Position numbers and translations under genes: made by a program | From: Fluviibacter sp039805725 | GTDB lineage: Bacteria; Pseudomonadota; Gammaproteobacteria; Burkholderiales; Rhodocyclaceae | Assembly (NCBI GenBank): GCA_039805725.1 | Contig: JBDLTT010000016.1 | Location: 1 to 42,913 of the forward strand | DNA: 42,913 nucleotides | Direction: 5' to 3' | The notes under the pieces: model-generated | The model's database searches: none | What the model was told of the DNA's origin: nothing | Seen by the model: only the letters and a program-made list of their open reading frames with translations | Shown: positions 1-7,892 of the stretch, piece after piece | Position numbering within the stretch: the first letter of the stretch is position 1 | Layout of the letters: every line of letters begins with the position of its first letter

Positions 1-1
1 C

Positions 2-154
2 AACCTCATGCTCACCGCGAAGCCGGGCGTCTTTGTTGCTGGCGAAATGCTGGATTGGGAAGCCCCCACCGGGGGTTATCTACTCACCGCCTGTTTCGCT
101 ACGGGCCGACAAGCCGGCCGCGGTGCGCTAGCTTGGCTTACTGCGCGGGACTGA
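2..154 (+). CDS. C-terminal fragment of a TIGR03862-type flavoprotein (HI0933-like)
   Basis: Only the last 50 codons are inside the window; the reading frame is open from base 2 to a TGA at 152-154. The visible tail has the sequence GEMLDWEAPTGGYLLTACFA, followed by a Gly-rich ATGRQAG stretch. This is the conserved C-terminal FAD-contacting segment of HI0933-like NAD(P)/FAD-dependent oxidoreductases, and the DWEAPTGGY form is typical of the TIGR03862 subgroup. The substrate of this subgroup is not established. The 3' end overlaps the convergent I42 lipoprotein gene by 17 bp. The family call rests on a short motif, but that motif is distinctive. Confidence 0.75.
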   Translation, partial: NLMLTAKPGVFVAGEMLDWEAPTGGYLLTACFATGRQAGRGALAWLTARD

Positions 155-545
155 CCTCGACCCTCAACGTAAAGGTCTTGGCAGGAAGGGCATTCTTCTC
201 CCATGGTCGCGCATACACGTAGGTCAACACCGCAGTACCGGTGCCCTGCGCCCTGAAAGACCAGACCTCCAGACCAGGCACACCCACCATCCCATCTGGC
301 GCGGGCGCTTCACCAGTGACCGTATCTAGCCGCAACACATCATCGCCCGCAACCGCATACGACCAGACATACCCCGTACTCGGATTCGTCGGTAGGCGCA
401 CGACCAGTGGTTGATACGGAACCAGCGAAGCAGTGCCGCCGGAATCAGACAACGAGGCGGTCACCGGCATTTCCACCGGGAAAAGCGAGGGTGCGCAACC
501 GTTCAAGAGTAACGCGAGACCCACCGCCAGCAACCAGCGTTTCAT
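138..545 (-). CDS. Chagasin-like (I42 family) protease-inhibitor lipoprotein
   Basis: The 135-residue product begins MKRWLLAVGLALLLNGCAPS, a lipoprotein signal peptide with Cys17 as the lipidation site, so it should be anchored in the periplasm or outer membrane. The mature part carries the chagasin signatures: an NPSTGY loop (family NPTTGY), then a long loop containing GVPGLEVWSF, and a C-terminal RPWE motif. Those three loops insert into the active-site cleft of papain-like cysteine proteases in characterised I42 members. A longer reading to 608 is open, but the ATG at 545 has the lipoprotein signal directly after it and an upstream TAAGGA ribosome site, so I start there. It lies 8 bp downstream of the DUF3147 gene and may be co-transcribed. 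The target protease is unknown. Confidence 0.8.
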   Translation of the reverse strand: MKRWLLAVGLALLLNGCAPSLFPVEMPVTASLSDSGGTASLVPYQPLVVRLPTNPSTGYVWSYAVAGDDVLRLDTVTGEAPAPDGMVGVPGLEVWSFRAQGTGTAVLTYVYARPWEKNALPAKTFTLRVEVSPAQ

Positions 546-553
546 AACAGTCC

Positions 554-904
554 TTACAAAAGTTCGATGCCGAAATGCTTCACGATGTAGGCAAAAACCA
601 GGAAGCAAACGATCGTAATCAGCGCACTAGCACCCAGCGTTGGCCAAAAACCAATACGCTCGTGCAAAAACGGAAACATCAGGAACATCGGCAACGTCGG
701 CACCACGTACCAGAAGGTATACCAGGCGTGATTAGAAATCTTCTCGATCGGCTGTTTCTCCACATACAACCAGATCAAGGCCAGAAAAGTGACCATTGGC
801 AGTGCTGCAATCAGCCCCCCCAACTTGTCACTGCGCTTGGCGACTTCGGAAATCAGGACAACGACACCGGCCGTGATCAGGTATTTGGTAATGATCCAGG
901 TCAT
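554..904 (-). CDS. DUF3147 family small integral membrane protein
   Basis: A 116-residue, very hydrophobic protein with four predicted transmembrane segments (about residues 7-22, 29-48, 60-80 and 87-108). The middle stretch SNHAWYTFWYVVPTLPMFLM is characteristic of the DUF3147 family. No catalytic motif is visible and the function of the family is unknown. The gene ends 8 bp before the I42 lipoprotein start and begins 6 bp after the acetolactate decarboxylase stop, so all of these leftward genes could be one transcript. The ATG at 904 is the only sensible start. Confidence 0.8.
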   Translation of the reverse strand: MTWIITKYLITAGVVVLISEVAKRSDKLGGLIAALPMVTFLALIWLYVEKQPIEKISNHAWYTFWYVVPTLPMFLMFPFLHERIGFWPTLGASALITIVCFLVFAYIVKHFGIELL

Positions 905-910
905 AGAGAT

Positions 911-1774
911 CTACTTAGCGTGCGCGCCTTCGGCCTGATGCAATGCGGCCGTAGGATCTTTTGAGAAGTCTGCTTTGAGAAAGGCCGGGGATTCCGGCAA
1001 GGCCATGATCAGGTTATTGGCATCCATCACCTGGATCTTGAGGTTTTGCGCCTGGATACCTAGCACATGGCCGCCGTGTTTGCGGTCTTTTGATAACAGA
1101 TGCAGGTGGTACCCAGGCACATTGAGTGTGCGCACATAATCCGGCGACCAGAACCCCAGCAGCGTGCCTTCAATATGGTTCAACGTAAATTCAGCCTGGT
1201 GGCTGGTGGCGGTGACCAGATCCGTGCCGGGCGCCGATTTACAGGCCACCCGATAATGGATTTGATCAAATACGCCATCGATACGAATGGCCGTGAATAT
1301 ATTCGCCGAAGTCCGTTGTTGGTCGATATGCGCACACAGATCTTCCCAGCTGCCGATCGTCTCAATAACTGCCGTACGATCTGCCTCGAACTCGGCGCTG
1401 ACCCAGAACGGCGCAGTCGCCGAATCCGGGGGTTGAACCACGGAGCCATCCCCCAGGGCCTGATAGACAACCCCGTCGAGCATGAGACCTTCACCATTGA
1501 GCGCATCAAAGGTACCGAGACCAAAATCACCATGGGTCTTAATGGTGCCGACTGTGACACAGCCTTGATAAACACCTTCGACCAAAGCGGTCGATGTCGA
1601 CACCTGAAATACGGTATGGTGCTCGACCCCTAACGCTTTGGCCAAGGCGTCTTGTACGACATGATCCAGAGAGTCGCCGGTTGTCACACAACGCTTTTGA
1701 AGGGCGCTGTAGATGGAATTCGAGAGGTTTACCTGGACGTTATGCGCGCCGGGCATCGTTTTGCTATTGGCCAT
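911..1774 (-). CDS. alsD: Alpha-acetolactate decarboxylase with an N-terminal extension
   Basis: Converts alpha-acetolactate to acetoin (EC 4.1.1.5), the second step from pyruvate to acetoin/butanediol; cytoplasmic. The catalytic domain starts near residue 53 (VFQVST...) with the usual HGDFGLGTF motif. Expected active-site residues are present: Zn ligands His223, His225 (GYHLH) and His236 (HGGH), Glu95 (LNGE), Arg164 (AIRIDG) and Glu282 near the end. At 287 residues it is longer than typical members (about 240-260), because of an N-terminal 50-residue segment (VQVNLSNSIYSALQKRC...) that looks like a beta strand followed by two helices, as in ribbon-helix-helix proteins. The ATG at 1774 is one base from the alsS stop (TGATATG), implying translational coupling. 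Confidence 0.93.
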   Translation of the reverse strand: MANSKTMPGAHNVQVNLSNSIYSALQKRCVTTGDSLDHVVQDALAKALGVEHHTVFQVSTSTALVEGVYQGCVTVGTIKTHGDFGLGTFDALNGEGLMLDGVVYQALGDGSVVQPPDSATAPFWVSAEFEADRTAVIETIGSWEDLCAHIDQQRTSANIFTAIRIDGVFDQIHYRVACKSAPGTDLVTATSHQAEFTLNHIEGTLLGFWSPDYVRTLNVPGYHLHLLSKDRKHGGHVLGIQAQNLKIQVMDANNLIMALPESPAFLKADFSKDPTAALHQAEGAHAK

Positions 1775-1775
1775 A

Positions 1776-3449
1776 TCAATTTAAATAGCTCTGAATCACG
1801 TCTTGCATCAGACGTTCGTTCAACGAGTAATCTACCGGCACATGAATCAACACAGGCACGTCGGACTTGAATGCCGCATCAAAAACCTGGGGCAGTTCAT
1901 CGGCTGATTTGATGTTGTAACCTTTACATCCAAACGATTCAGCAAATTTCAGGACGTCATAGCTACCTAATTTGACGCCGGCATTTTCACCGTAATGCGC
2001 CACCTCCTGGAAATCAACCATGTCGTAGGAGTGGCTGTCCCAGATCACATGAACAAATTTGGCGCCCACACGAACGGCCGTTTCGAGCTCTGTAGCAGTA
2101 AACAGAAAACCACCGTCACCCGAGGTCGATAAGACGCGCTGGTTCGGGTAAAGTAGGCTCAATGCCATTGCCCACGGGATTGACACACCGAGTGTCTGCT
2201 GACCATTACTGACCAACACCTGGCGCGCATGGTCCGCAGCGCAATAGCGGTTGGTCCAGATGTAATTGGAGCCCACATCCAGCGCCACGTGCGTGTCGGC
2301 GGTCATCTGTTGTTGCAGTTCGTGCACCAGGCGTAACGGGTGCACCGGAAAGCCATTCATTGATTTGCCTTCGGCAACCGTCTTCCGGATGTCCTGAACA
2401 GCGTCTTTGGCAGCTGCTAGGTAGGCGGGGTCCACCTGTGGCGACGTTTTTTCGGCGAGCGCGGTTAGGGAAGCGCCGATGTCCCCAATCAATTCTGCCG
2501 CAGGAAGGAAGGCGTTGTCCTGATCGGCCGGGATCGAATCCACACAGATTACCGGACGTGGGTTACCGGTGTTCCAGATCGACGGATCGTATTCGATGGG
2601 ATCATAGCCAATGGCCAAGACTGCATCTGCCTGATCCAGCAATTTGTCAGCGGGCTGATTACGGAACAGGCCTATACGCCCGGCATAAATTGAGCCACCT
2701 TTACGTTCGACCCATGCGCCGGCACCCTGGAAGGTCGAGATGTAGGGAATCCCCGTTTTCTTGAAAAAACGAATCAGAGCATCAGCCGATTCATCGACCG
2801 ACGACTGCATGCCCAGAATAGCAATCGGTCGCTTACTGGCATTCAAAATCTTTGCCGCCTCGGCGATCGCCGATTCTGCTGCTGCGCCCTGACTTAACTT
2901 TGTACCCCAGGGCGCATTAACATCGCCCGGATAGTCGGCCAAACCCACGTCTTTAGGCAACGACACAAATACTGCCCCCGGTCGGCCACTCTCTGCGGCA
3001 CGAATGGCGTTGCCCAAAACTTCACCCACTTGATCTGCGGTCACTATCTCTGCCGAGAACTTGGTTGCCGCTTTCATGAGCCCGGTGGCGTCTAATGACT
3101 GATGGGTTTTCTTGAGGCGTTCGTCCACGGGAACTTCACCTCCGATGGCCAACACCGGATCACCCTCACTGGTAGCGGTTGCAAGCCCCGTTGTCAGATT
3201 TGTAACGCCCGGTCCAGACGTGGCAATACAAACACCCACCTTACCGGTCAGACGGCCGAAGGCCGCCGCCATAAAGGCTGCATTCTGTTCGTGACGGCAC
3301 AATACTAGCTTGATTTTGGAATGCTTCAATGCCACGAACAGGCTATCAATTTTTGCGCCTGGTATGCCGAATATGTGCGTGACACCATGGTTTTCGAGGA
3401 GCCGAACGATCGCATTCGCACAGTTTTTAGGATTGTTGGGTTGGGTCAT
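1776..3449 (-). CDS. alsS: Catabolic acetolactate synthase (AlsS type)
   Basis: Thiamine-diphosphate enzyme that condenses two pyruvates to alpha-acetolactate plus CO2 (EC 2.2.1.6). The 557-residue protein has the three domains of the ThDP family: an N-terminal PYR domain with the catalytic Glu in RHEQNAAFMA and the SGPGVTNL loop, a central domain, and a C-terminal PP domain with the metal/ThDP motif SGDGGFLF...E. The absence of a small regulatory-subunit gene and the adjacent acetolactate decarboxylase indicate the catabolic, FAD-independent AlsS/BudB type rather than the biosynthetic IlvB; this is inferred from context and sequence style. The ATG at 3449 has a GAGG ribosome site 7-8 bases upstream. 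It lies 68 bp downstream of mnmE. Confidence 0.92.
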   Translation of the reverse strand: MTQPNNPKNCANAIVRLLENHGVTHIFGIPGAKIDSLFVALKHSKIKLVLCRHEQNAAFMAAAFGRLTGKVGVCIATSGPGVTNLTTGLATATSEGDPVLAIGGEVPVDERLKKTHQSLDATGLMKAATKFSAEIVTADQVGEVLGNAIRAAESGRPGAVFVSLPKDVGLADYPGDVNAPWGTKLSQGAAAESAIAEAAKILNASKRPIAILGMQSSVDESADALIRFFKKTGIPYISTFQGAGAWVERKGGSIYAGRIGLFRNQPADKLLDQADAVLAIGYDPIEYDPSIWNTGNPRPVICVDSIPADQDNAFLPAAELIGDIGASLTALAEKTSPQVDPAYLAAAKDAVQDIRKTVAEGKSMNGFPVHPLRLVHELQQQMTADTHVALDVGSNYIWTNRYCAADHARQVLVSNGQQTLGVSIPWAMALSLLYPNQRVLSTSGDGGFLFTATELETAVRVGAKFVHVIWDSHSYDMVDFQEVAHYGENAGVKLGSYDVLKFAESFGCKGYNIKSADELPQVFDAAFKSDVPVLIHVPVDYSLNERLMQDVIQSYLN

Positions 3450-3517
3450 ATCTCTACCTCACGGATCAATCTTGCTTTTCGACTCTAGCAGCTTTTATTT
3501 AAGACCCTAGCGAATAT

Positions 3518-4849
3518 TTACTTCCCGATACAAAAACGGGAAAAAATGTCGCCCAACAGATCTTCCGGTGTGTATTCGCCGGTAATACTCTGAAGCGCTT
3601 TATGTGCGAGGCGGAGTTCTTCGGCAAAAATCTCCAAGGCGGGCAGGGCAGCAGTAGCCGTATTCAGATGGTCTGACGCATCAGATAGGGCCCGCAGATG
3701 GCGCTCACGCGCGATGAAAAGACTTTCACCGGGCTGCCAACCAGCGATTTCCAGTAGTTTTGCACGCAATAGCTCGATACCCAGACCGGTCTTTGCCGAG
3801 ATCTGTAAGGCATCAGTCGCAGTGGACGCCGCACCCAGATCGATCTTATTCTGCACCGTCACACGCGTCATGCCTTCTGGTAGGCGATTAATGATGTCCT
3901 GCTCAGCGGGAGTAAGCCCATGCTGCGCATCGGTTAGCAATACCGCGACATCAGCTTTTTCAATTTCTTTCCAGGTGCGTTCGATACCAAGCCGCTCAAC
4001 TTCATCGCTAGTGTCATGCAGGCCGGCGGTATCGATGACGTGCAGCGGCACACCTTCGATTTGCAGATGCGCCCGGACGACATCACGTGTGGTGCCGGCG
4101 ACCGGTGTGACAATGGCGAGGTCTTCTCCGGCCAGCACATTGAGCAACGATGATTTACCGACGTTTGGCTGACCAATCAGCACGACGGTGAGGCCGTCAT
4201 GCAGCAGCTTGCCTTGCTTGGCGCTGGCTTGAACTTTGCCGAGCGCTTCGCGAATATTCTGCAGTCGGGTCTCAGCCTGAATGCTTTTGAGGAAATCGAC
4301 TTCTTCTTCCGGGAAGTCCAGCGTGGCTTCGGTCAGGGCCCGCAGTTCGATGAGCGGTTGCATGAGTGCATCAATGGCGCGCGAGAAATCACCTTGTAAC
4401 GAGCGCACCGCCGAACGGGCAGCGGTGGCGGTGGACGCATTAATGAGATCGGCAACGGCCTCGGCTTGAGCCAGATCCAGCTTGCCATTGATAAAGGCAC
4501 GGCGGGTGAACTCACCGGGCTCGGCCAGGCGGGCGCCGAGATCCAGGCACCGCCCCAGCAGGAGTTGCATCACAACCGGGCCGCCATGGCCATGCAGTTC
4601 GATGACGTCTTCACCCGTGAACGAATTTGGACCCGTGAAATAAATCAGTAGTCCTTCATCGATGGCCTGACCGGCAGTGTCGATAAACGGGGTGAGGGTA
4701 GTGACACGCGGTGCTGCAAACGTATCTGACGGCACCTTGCCAGTCAGCGGTTCGATCCAGCTTTTGAGGCCTGTTCCTGAAAGCCGGACGATACCCACAC
4801 CACCGCGACCCGGCGCCGTGGCGATGGCCGCGATGGGTGGTGTCTTCAT
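3518..4849 (-). CDS. mnmE: tRNA modification GTPase MnmE
   Basis: Works with MnmG to make the cmnm5 modification at wobble U34 of certain tRNAs. The 443-residue protein shows an N-terminal tetrahydrofolate-binding domain (IAAIATAPGRGGVGIVRLSG), a helical domain, and an embedded G domain with P-loop GQPNVGKSS (226-234), GTTRD (252-256), DTAG (273-276) and NKID (334-337). It ends with the family-invariant FCIGK (Cys440). The open frame extends upstream to 4984, but ATG 4849 precedes the conserved N-terminus and sits one base after the yidC stop, so yidC and mnmE are coupled. The usual partner mnmG is not next to it; an acetoin operon follows instead. Confidence 0.97.
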   Translation of the reverse strand: MKTPPIAAIATAPGRGGVGIVRLSGTGLKSWIEPLTGKVPSDTFAAPRVTTLTPFIDTAGQAIDEGLLIYFTGPNSFTGEDVIELHGHGGPVVMQLLLGRCLDLGARLAEPGEFTRRAFINGKLDLAQAEAVADLINASTATAARSAVRSLQGDFSRAIDALMQPLIELRALTEATLDFPEEEVDFLKSIQAETRLQNIREALGKVQASAKQGKLLHDGLTVVLIGQPNVGKSSLLNVLAGEDLAIVTPVAGTTRDVVRAHLQIEGVPLHVIDTAGLHDTSDEVERLGIERTWKEIEKADVAVLLTDAQHGLTPAEQDIINRLPEGMTRVTVQNKIDLGAASTATDALQISAKTGLGIELLRAKLLEIAGWQPGESLFIARERHLRALSDASDHLNTATAALPALEIFAEELRLAHKALQSITGEYTPEDLLGDIFSRFCIGK

Positions 4850-4850
4850 C

Positions 4851-6482
4851 TTAACGATGACTGTGCTTGACCGCTTCGATCTTGCGATTAATCGCCCACT
4901 GCTGTGCGATCGACAGGATGTTGTTGACGGTCCAGTAGAGCACCAAACCAGCCGGGAAGAAGAAGAACATGATCCCGAAACCAATCGGCATGATCCACAT
5001 GATCTTGGCCTGAATCGGGTCCGGCGGCGTCGGGTTCAGCTTCACCTGGAACAGCATGGTGGCCATCATGATCGCCGGCAGAATGTAGAACGGATCTGGT
5101 TGCGTCAGGTCGTGAATCCAGCCGACCCACGGCGCGTTGCGCATTTCAACCGCACCGAGCAGTACCCAGTACAGCGCGATGAAGACCGGGATCTGCACCA
5201 GAATCGGCAGGCAGCCACCAAGCGGATTGATCTTTTCCTTGCGGTACAGATCCATCATTTCCTGGTTCAGCTTCTGCTTGTCGTTGGCGTAACGTTCTTT
5301 GAGCGCCATCAGACGCGGCGTCACGGTACGCATGCGTGCCATCGACTTGTAGCTGGCGGCCGACAACGGGAAGAAGATGAGCTTGAGCAGAATGGTGAGT
5401 ACAACAATCGCCCAACCCCAGTTACCCGTTAGCTTTTCGAGCCATTCGAGCACCCAGAAGATCGGTGCGGCCAGGACCGTTAGCCAACCGTAATCCACCA
5501 CGAGATCAAAGCCTGGGGCGACCTTTTCCAGGGTGCTGTGCTCCTGGGGACCCGCATAGAGCGGCACGGTCAACGTGCTCACACCATTTTGTGCGGCTGG
5601 CATCGGAACAATCACACCGGCGGCAAAAACGCCGGGCTCCACTTGGCGCGCGTAGAACTCACGCGGCGTTCCGGCGGCTGGCAAGAATGCTGTCACAAAA
5701 TAATGCTGGATCATAGCGACCCAGCCGTTATCGGCGGTCTTTTCAAACTTGGCACTACCGTCAGCGATGTCGGCAAACTTGATCTTGTTGAATTTCTGGG
5801 CGTCGGTATAGAACGCTGGCCCGGTGAACACACTCACCATGTTCGGATCACCCGCCGGTGCCTTATCGTCTCGCACCAGCTGGAAGTATGCGTCGGCCTT
5901 ATCGGCCGCGACACCCTTCAATTTGTACGTCACATCGATACCATAATCGCCGCGTTTGAAGGTCAGGGTTTTGGTGACCTTACCGCCATCGGCCTCGAAC
6001 ACGACATCCAGCGTATTTTGTCCGGCCTTCATTTCCGTATTCGAAGACACCGGACGCCACAGCGTCTTGTGATTCGGCAGTCCATCACCGATCAGACCCG
6101 ATTGCGCCGCATAGTTGTGTGTTTTACCGAGGAGTTCAACACTCCCCGACTGATCCCAGCTTTTGTGCTTGGTCAGATTCAGTTGGGTAATCGATGCGCC
6201 CGCCAGGCTAATCGTCGCGACATATTCGTCCGTCTTTACCGTGATTGTTGGCGCGTTAGCACCCGGAACATCGGTAGCCGGCGCATTGGCAGCGCGTGCC
6301 GGAACGGCATTTTTGTCCGCATTTTTGTCTTTACGCAGATCAACCGATGCAGCAGGGGCACCCTGGGTTGCGGCCTGGATGTTAGCTGCTTTTTGTGCAG
6401 CCTTGTGCTGACTCCAACCCTCCCACAGCATGAAGGCAGATATCGTAAAAATCAGGGTTAGAAATAAGCGGCGGTAATCCAT
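4851..6482 (-). CDS. yidC: Membrane protein insertase YidC
   Basis: Inner-membrane insertase that acts alone or with SecYEG to fold and insert membrane proteins. The 543-residue protein has an N-terminal membrane anchor (MDYRRLFLTLIFTISAFMLW), a large periplasmic beta-domain (about residues 60-340), then the conserved Oxa1-type core. The core includes the cytoplasmic coiled loop (MARMRTVTPRLMALKERYAN) and the PLGGCLPILVQIPVFIALYW segment, with later hydrophobic helices to a basic tail. Length and topology match Gram-negative YidC. It lies 96 bp downstream of yidD and one base upstream of mnmE in the standard origin-proximal order. The ATG at 6482 has only a weak ribosome site. Confidence 0.97.
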   Translation of the reverse strand: MDYRRLFLTLIFTISAFMLWEGWSQHKAAQKAANIQAATQGAPAASVDLRKDKNADKNAVPARAANAPATDVPGANAPTITVKTDEYVATISLAGASITQLNLTKHKSWDQSGSVELLGKTHNYAAQSGLIGDGLPNHKTLWRPVSSNTEMKAGQNTLDVVFEADGGKVTKTLTFKRGDYGIDVTYKLKGVAADKADAYFQLVRDDKAPAGDPNMVSVFTGPAFYTDAQKFNKIKFADIADGSAKFEKTADNGWVAMIQHYFVTAFLPAAGTPREFYARQVEPGVFAAGVIVPMPAAQNGVSTLTVPLYAGPQEHSTLEKVAPGFDLVVDYGWLTVLAAPIFWVLEWLEKLTGNWGWAIVVLTILLKLIFFPLSAASYKSMARMRTVTPRLMALKERYANDKQKLNQEMMDLYRKEKINPLGGCLPILVQIPVFIALYWVLLGAVEMRNAPWVGWIHDLTQPDPFYILPAIMMATMLFQVKLNPTPPDPIQAKIMWIMPIGFGIMFFFFPAGLVLYWTVNNILSIAQQWAINRKIEAVKHSHR

Positions 6483-6578
6483 GGTTCAACCAGCGTAGTA
6501 AAAACAAATGGGTATTGCGTTGGCTTTTTGTTGGTTAAGCCAACAGGCAACGCGTTAAAGCTTGCAAGGGTACCAGAT

Positions 6579-6851
6579 TCAGGGCACAGGATCGTGTCCT
6601 CCGGGATGAAAAGGATGGCATCGACAGATGCGTTTTGCGGCCAACCAACTGCCGCGCAGCGCACCGTATTTGGTCAATGCTTCTGCCGCATAGGCAGAAC
6701 AACTCGGATGGAAACGACACCGCTGACCGAGAAACGGGCTCAGGGCGTAACGGTAGAACGCAATAAGCGCTAACAGCAACGTTTGAATGAGCCTGCCGGG
6801 TAGCGCCGTGAGGCGCGAACCCAAGTTTTTTTGGGTTGTATTAAGCACCAC
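6579..6851 (-). CDS. yidD: Membrane protein insertion efficiency factor YidD
   Basis: Small membrane-associated protein thought to help YidC-dependent insertion. The core LIQTLLLALIAFYRYALSPF-LG is an amphipathic N-terminal helix, followed by the family motif CRFHPSCSAYAAEAL and the ending CRCHPFHPGGHDPVP. No ATG exists. I chose GTG at 6851 because it has an AGAAGG ribosome site 8 bases upstream and starts just before the rnpA stop, which gives a 90-residue product; GTG 6848 or an upstream TTG at 6884 are alternatives. It overlaps the rnpA 3' end, as is common for this pair. Confidence 0.9.
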   Translation of the reverse strand: MVLNTTQKNLGSRLTALPGRLIQTLLLALIAFYRYALSPFLGQRCRFHPSCSAYAAEALTKYGALRGSWLAAKRICRCHPFHPGGHDPVP

Positions 6852-7341
6852 GGGCGGCGCCTTCTTTGCGGGTCTGGGCGGCAATTCGTTTAAGAATCTG
6901 CGTCAGGTCGTTACGCAAACTGCTAACCACTTGCCATCGGGTGGGGATGGGTGCGCCTTTGCGAACGCGTGCCGGCGAGGGAAACGGGGAGTCGTGCAGT
7001 CGAACAATCCAGTCTCCGGCAGGAAAAGCGTCTGGCGTGGTGCGAAAGTATTCGCGCAGGATGCGGCGGATCAGATTACGACGGGCAGCCGAAGGGACGA
7101 TACGCTTAGCTACAATGAGACCCAACCGACAGGTTGTGTCGGCGGTGATGATCTTCTTAGGAATTTCTGCTGGCGAATCCGCGTTCGCTTCTGCGTCAAC
7201 AACGGCGGCGGTGCGATGTACCGTCAGCCATTGTCCTCGGCAAGCTTTGCGGACGTCAAACACCGCCTGGAACTCGGACGGCTTAAGTAGTCTAGAGGCC
7301 CTGCTAAAGCGATAACGGTACGAAGACAAAAACGCTTTCAC
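6841..7341 (-). CDS. rnpA: Ribonuclease P protein component
   Basis: Basic protein subunit of RNase P, which matures the 5' ends of tRNAs. The family core is clear: FSRASRLLKPSEFQAVFD near the N-terminus, then RLGLIVAKR and the RNR-type helix AARRNLIRRILREYFR that contacts the RNA. The product is 166 residues, against about 115-140 for most members. The extra length is an insert of roughly 20 residues (VVDAEANADSPAEIPKKI) before RLGLIV, plus a Pro-rich loop near residue 125. The start is GTG at 7341. It is followed by overlapping yidD and preceded by rpmH. Confidence 0.93.
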   Translation of the reverse strand: MKAFLSSYRYRFSRASRLLKPSEFQAVFDVRKACRGQWLTVHRTAAVVDAEANADSPAEIPKKIITADTTCRLGLIVAKRIVPSAARRNLIRRILREYFRTTPDAFPAGDWIVRLHDSPFPSPARVRKGAPIPTRWQVVSSLRNDLTQILKRIAAQTRKEGAARGA

Positions 7342-7414
7342 CGTTAGTTCCAGCCAGATCGATCAGCGTTATCCGGCCGAGAGGTTTGTGCGTCCGCCAT
7401 GCGGACACGCAAAC

Positions 7415-7549
7415 TTAAACAGCCAGGCGATGACGACCCTTGGCGCGACGAGCAGCCAGAACAGCACGACCACCGCGAGTACGCGAGCGGACGAGGAAAC
7501 CGTGAGTGCGCTTGCGACGAACGACGGAAGGTTGATAGGTACGTTTCAT
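7415..7549 (-). CDS. rpmH: 50S ribosomal protein L34
   Basis: A 44-residue basic protein of the large ribosomal subunit. Translation from ATG 7549 gives MKRTYQPSVVRRKRTHGFLV followed by an Arg/Lys-rich tail ending GRHRLAV, which is the full L34 sequence. It is the first gene of the leftward rpmH-rnpA-yidD-yidC-mnmE block facing away from the origin. A well-formed sigma-70 promoter lies 62 bases upstream of the start codon (7611-7640). Confidence 0.97.
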   Translation of the reverse strand: MKRTYQPSVVRRKRTHGFLVRSRTRGGRAVLAARRAKGRHRLAV

Positions 7550-7610
7550 GTTGGGGACTCCCCGGAATTCGAATTCAACAAAAGGCGGCGGATGCCGCGG
7601 AAAACCCGTG

Positions 7611-7640
7611 ATTAAACAGCAAGTTCCCTACGACTGTCAA
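7611..7640 (-). promoter_or_regulatory. Sigma-70-type promoter of the rpmH operon
   Basis: On the minus strand a perfect -35 hexamer TTGACA (7640-7635) is followed after 18 bases by TTTAAT (7616-7611), a 5-of-6 match to the -10 consensus. Transcription would start near 7604 and run into rpmH. The pattern is seen in the sequence; activity is inferred. Confidence 0.65.
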
Positions 7641-7664
7641 TAAGCTTCTTCGGCCGGTTTTTTT

Positions 7665-7690
7665 GGGTGCCTCGGACACCCTGTTTTTTT
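7665..7690 (+). terminator. Hairpin plus T7 run inside the origin intergenic region
   Basis: GGGTG (7665-7669) pairs with CACCC (7677-7681) around a 7-base loop and is followed by seven T (7684-7690); another T7 run (7658-7664) precedes it. It has the form of a rightward intrinsic terminator, yet no rightward gene lies upstream in this gap. It may block stray transcripts from entering oriC, or the T-runs may be part of an unwinding region. Confidence 0.4.
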
Positions 7691-7850
7691 AACTAAATCC
7701 ACTTATCCACAGAAACTGTGGAAAACTTGGAAGAATTACGTACAAATCGTCAGATTTGGGGTATCCTGAAGCTCGATTAACCAATAAAAAGCGGCCGAGC
7801 CTCCCTGAAAATATTGGGTTATCCACAGCAAGTTATCCACTAAGCGTTTT
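7691..7850. other. oriC: Chromosomal replication origin (oriC) with DnaA boxes
   Basis: The 343-bp gap between rpmH and dnaA contains two perfect TTATCCACA boxes (7703-7711 and 7819-7827), a TTATCCACT box (7833-7841) and an inverted TGTGGAAAA box (7717-7725). The boxes at 7703 and 7717 face each other; the last pair are tandem, 14 bp apart. Position beside dnaA and the divergence of flanking genes agree with an origin. The rest of the gap (7850-7892) shows nothing recognisable beyond the weak dnaA leader. Confidence 0.8.
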
Positions 7851-7892
7851 GTTGTAAGACAGAGCGTGATTCGCCGACCGCATCGTAACATC

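Noticed and set aside
5538..6461. 307-codon rightward open frame opposite yidC
   Set aside because: Antisense to a firmly identified gene, with no recognisable domain; a by-product of GC-rich codon use.
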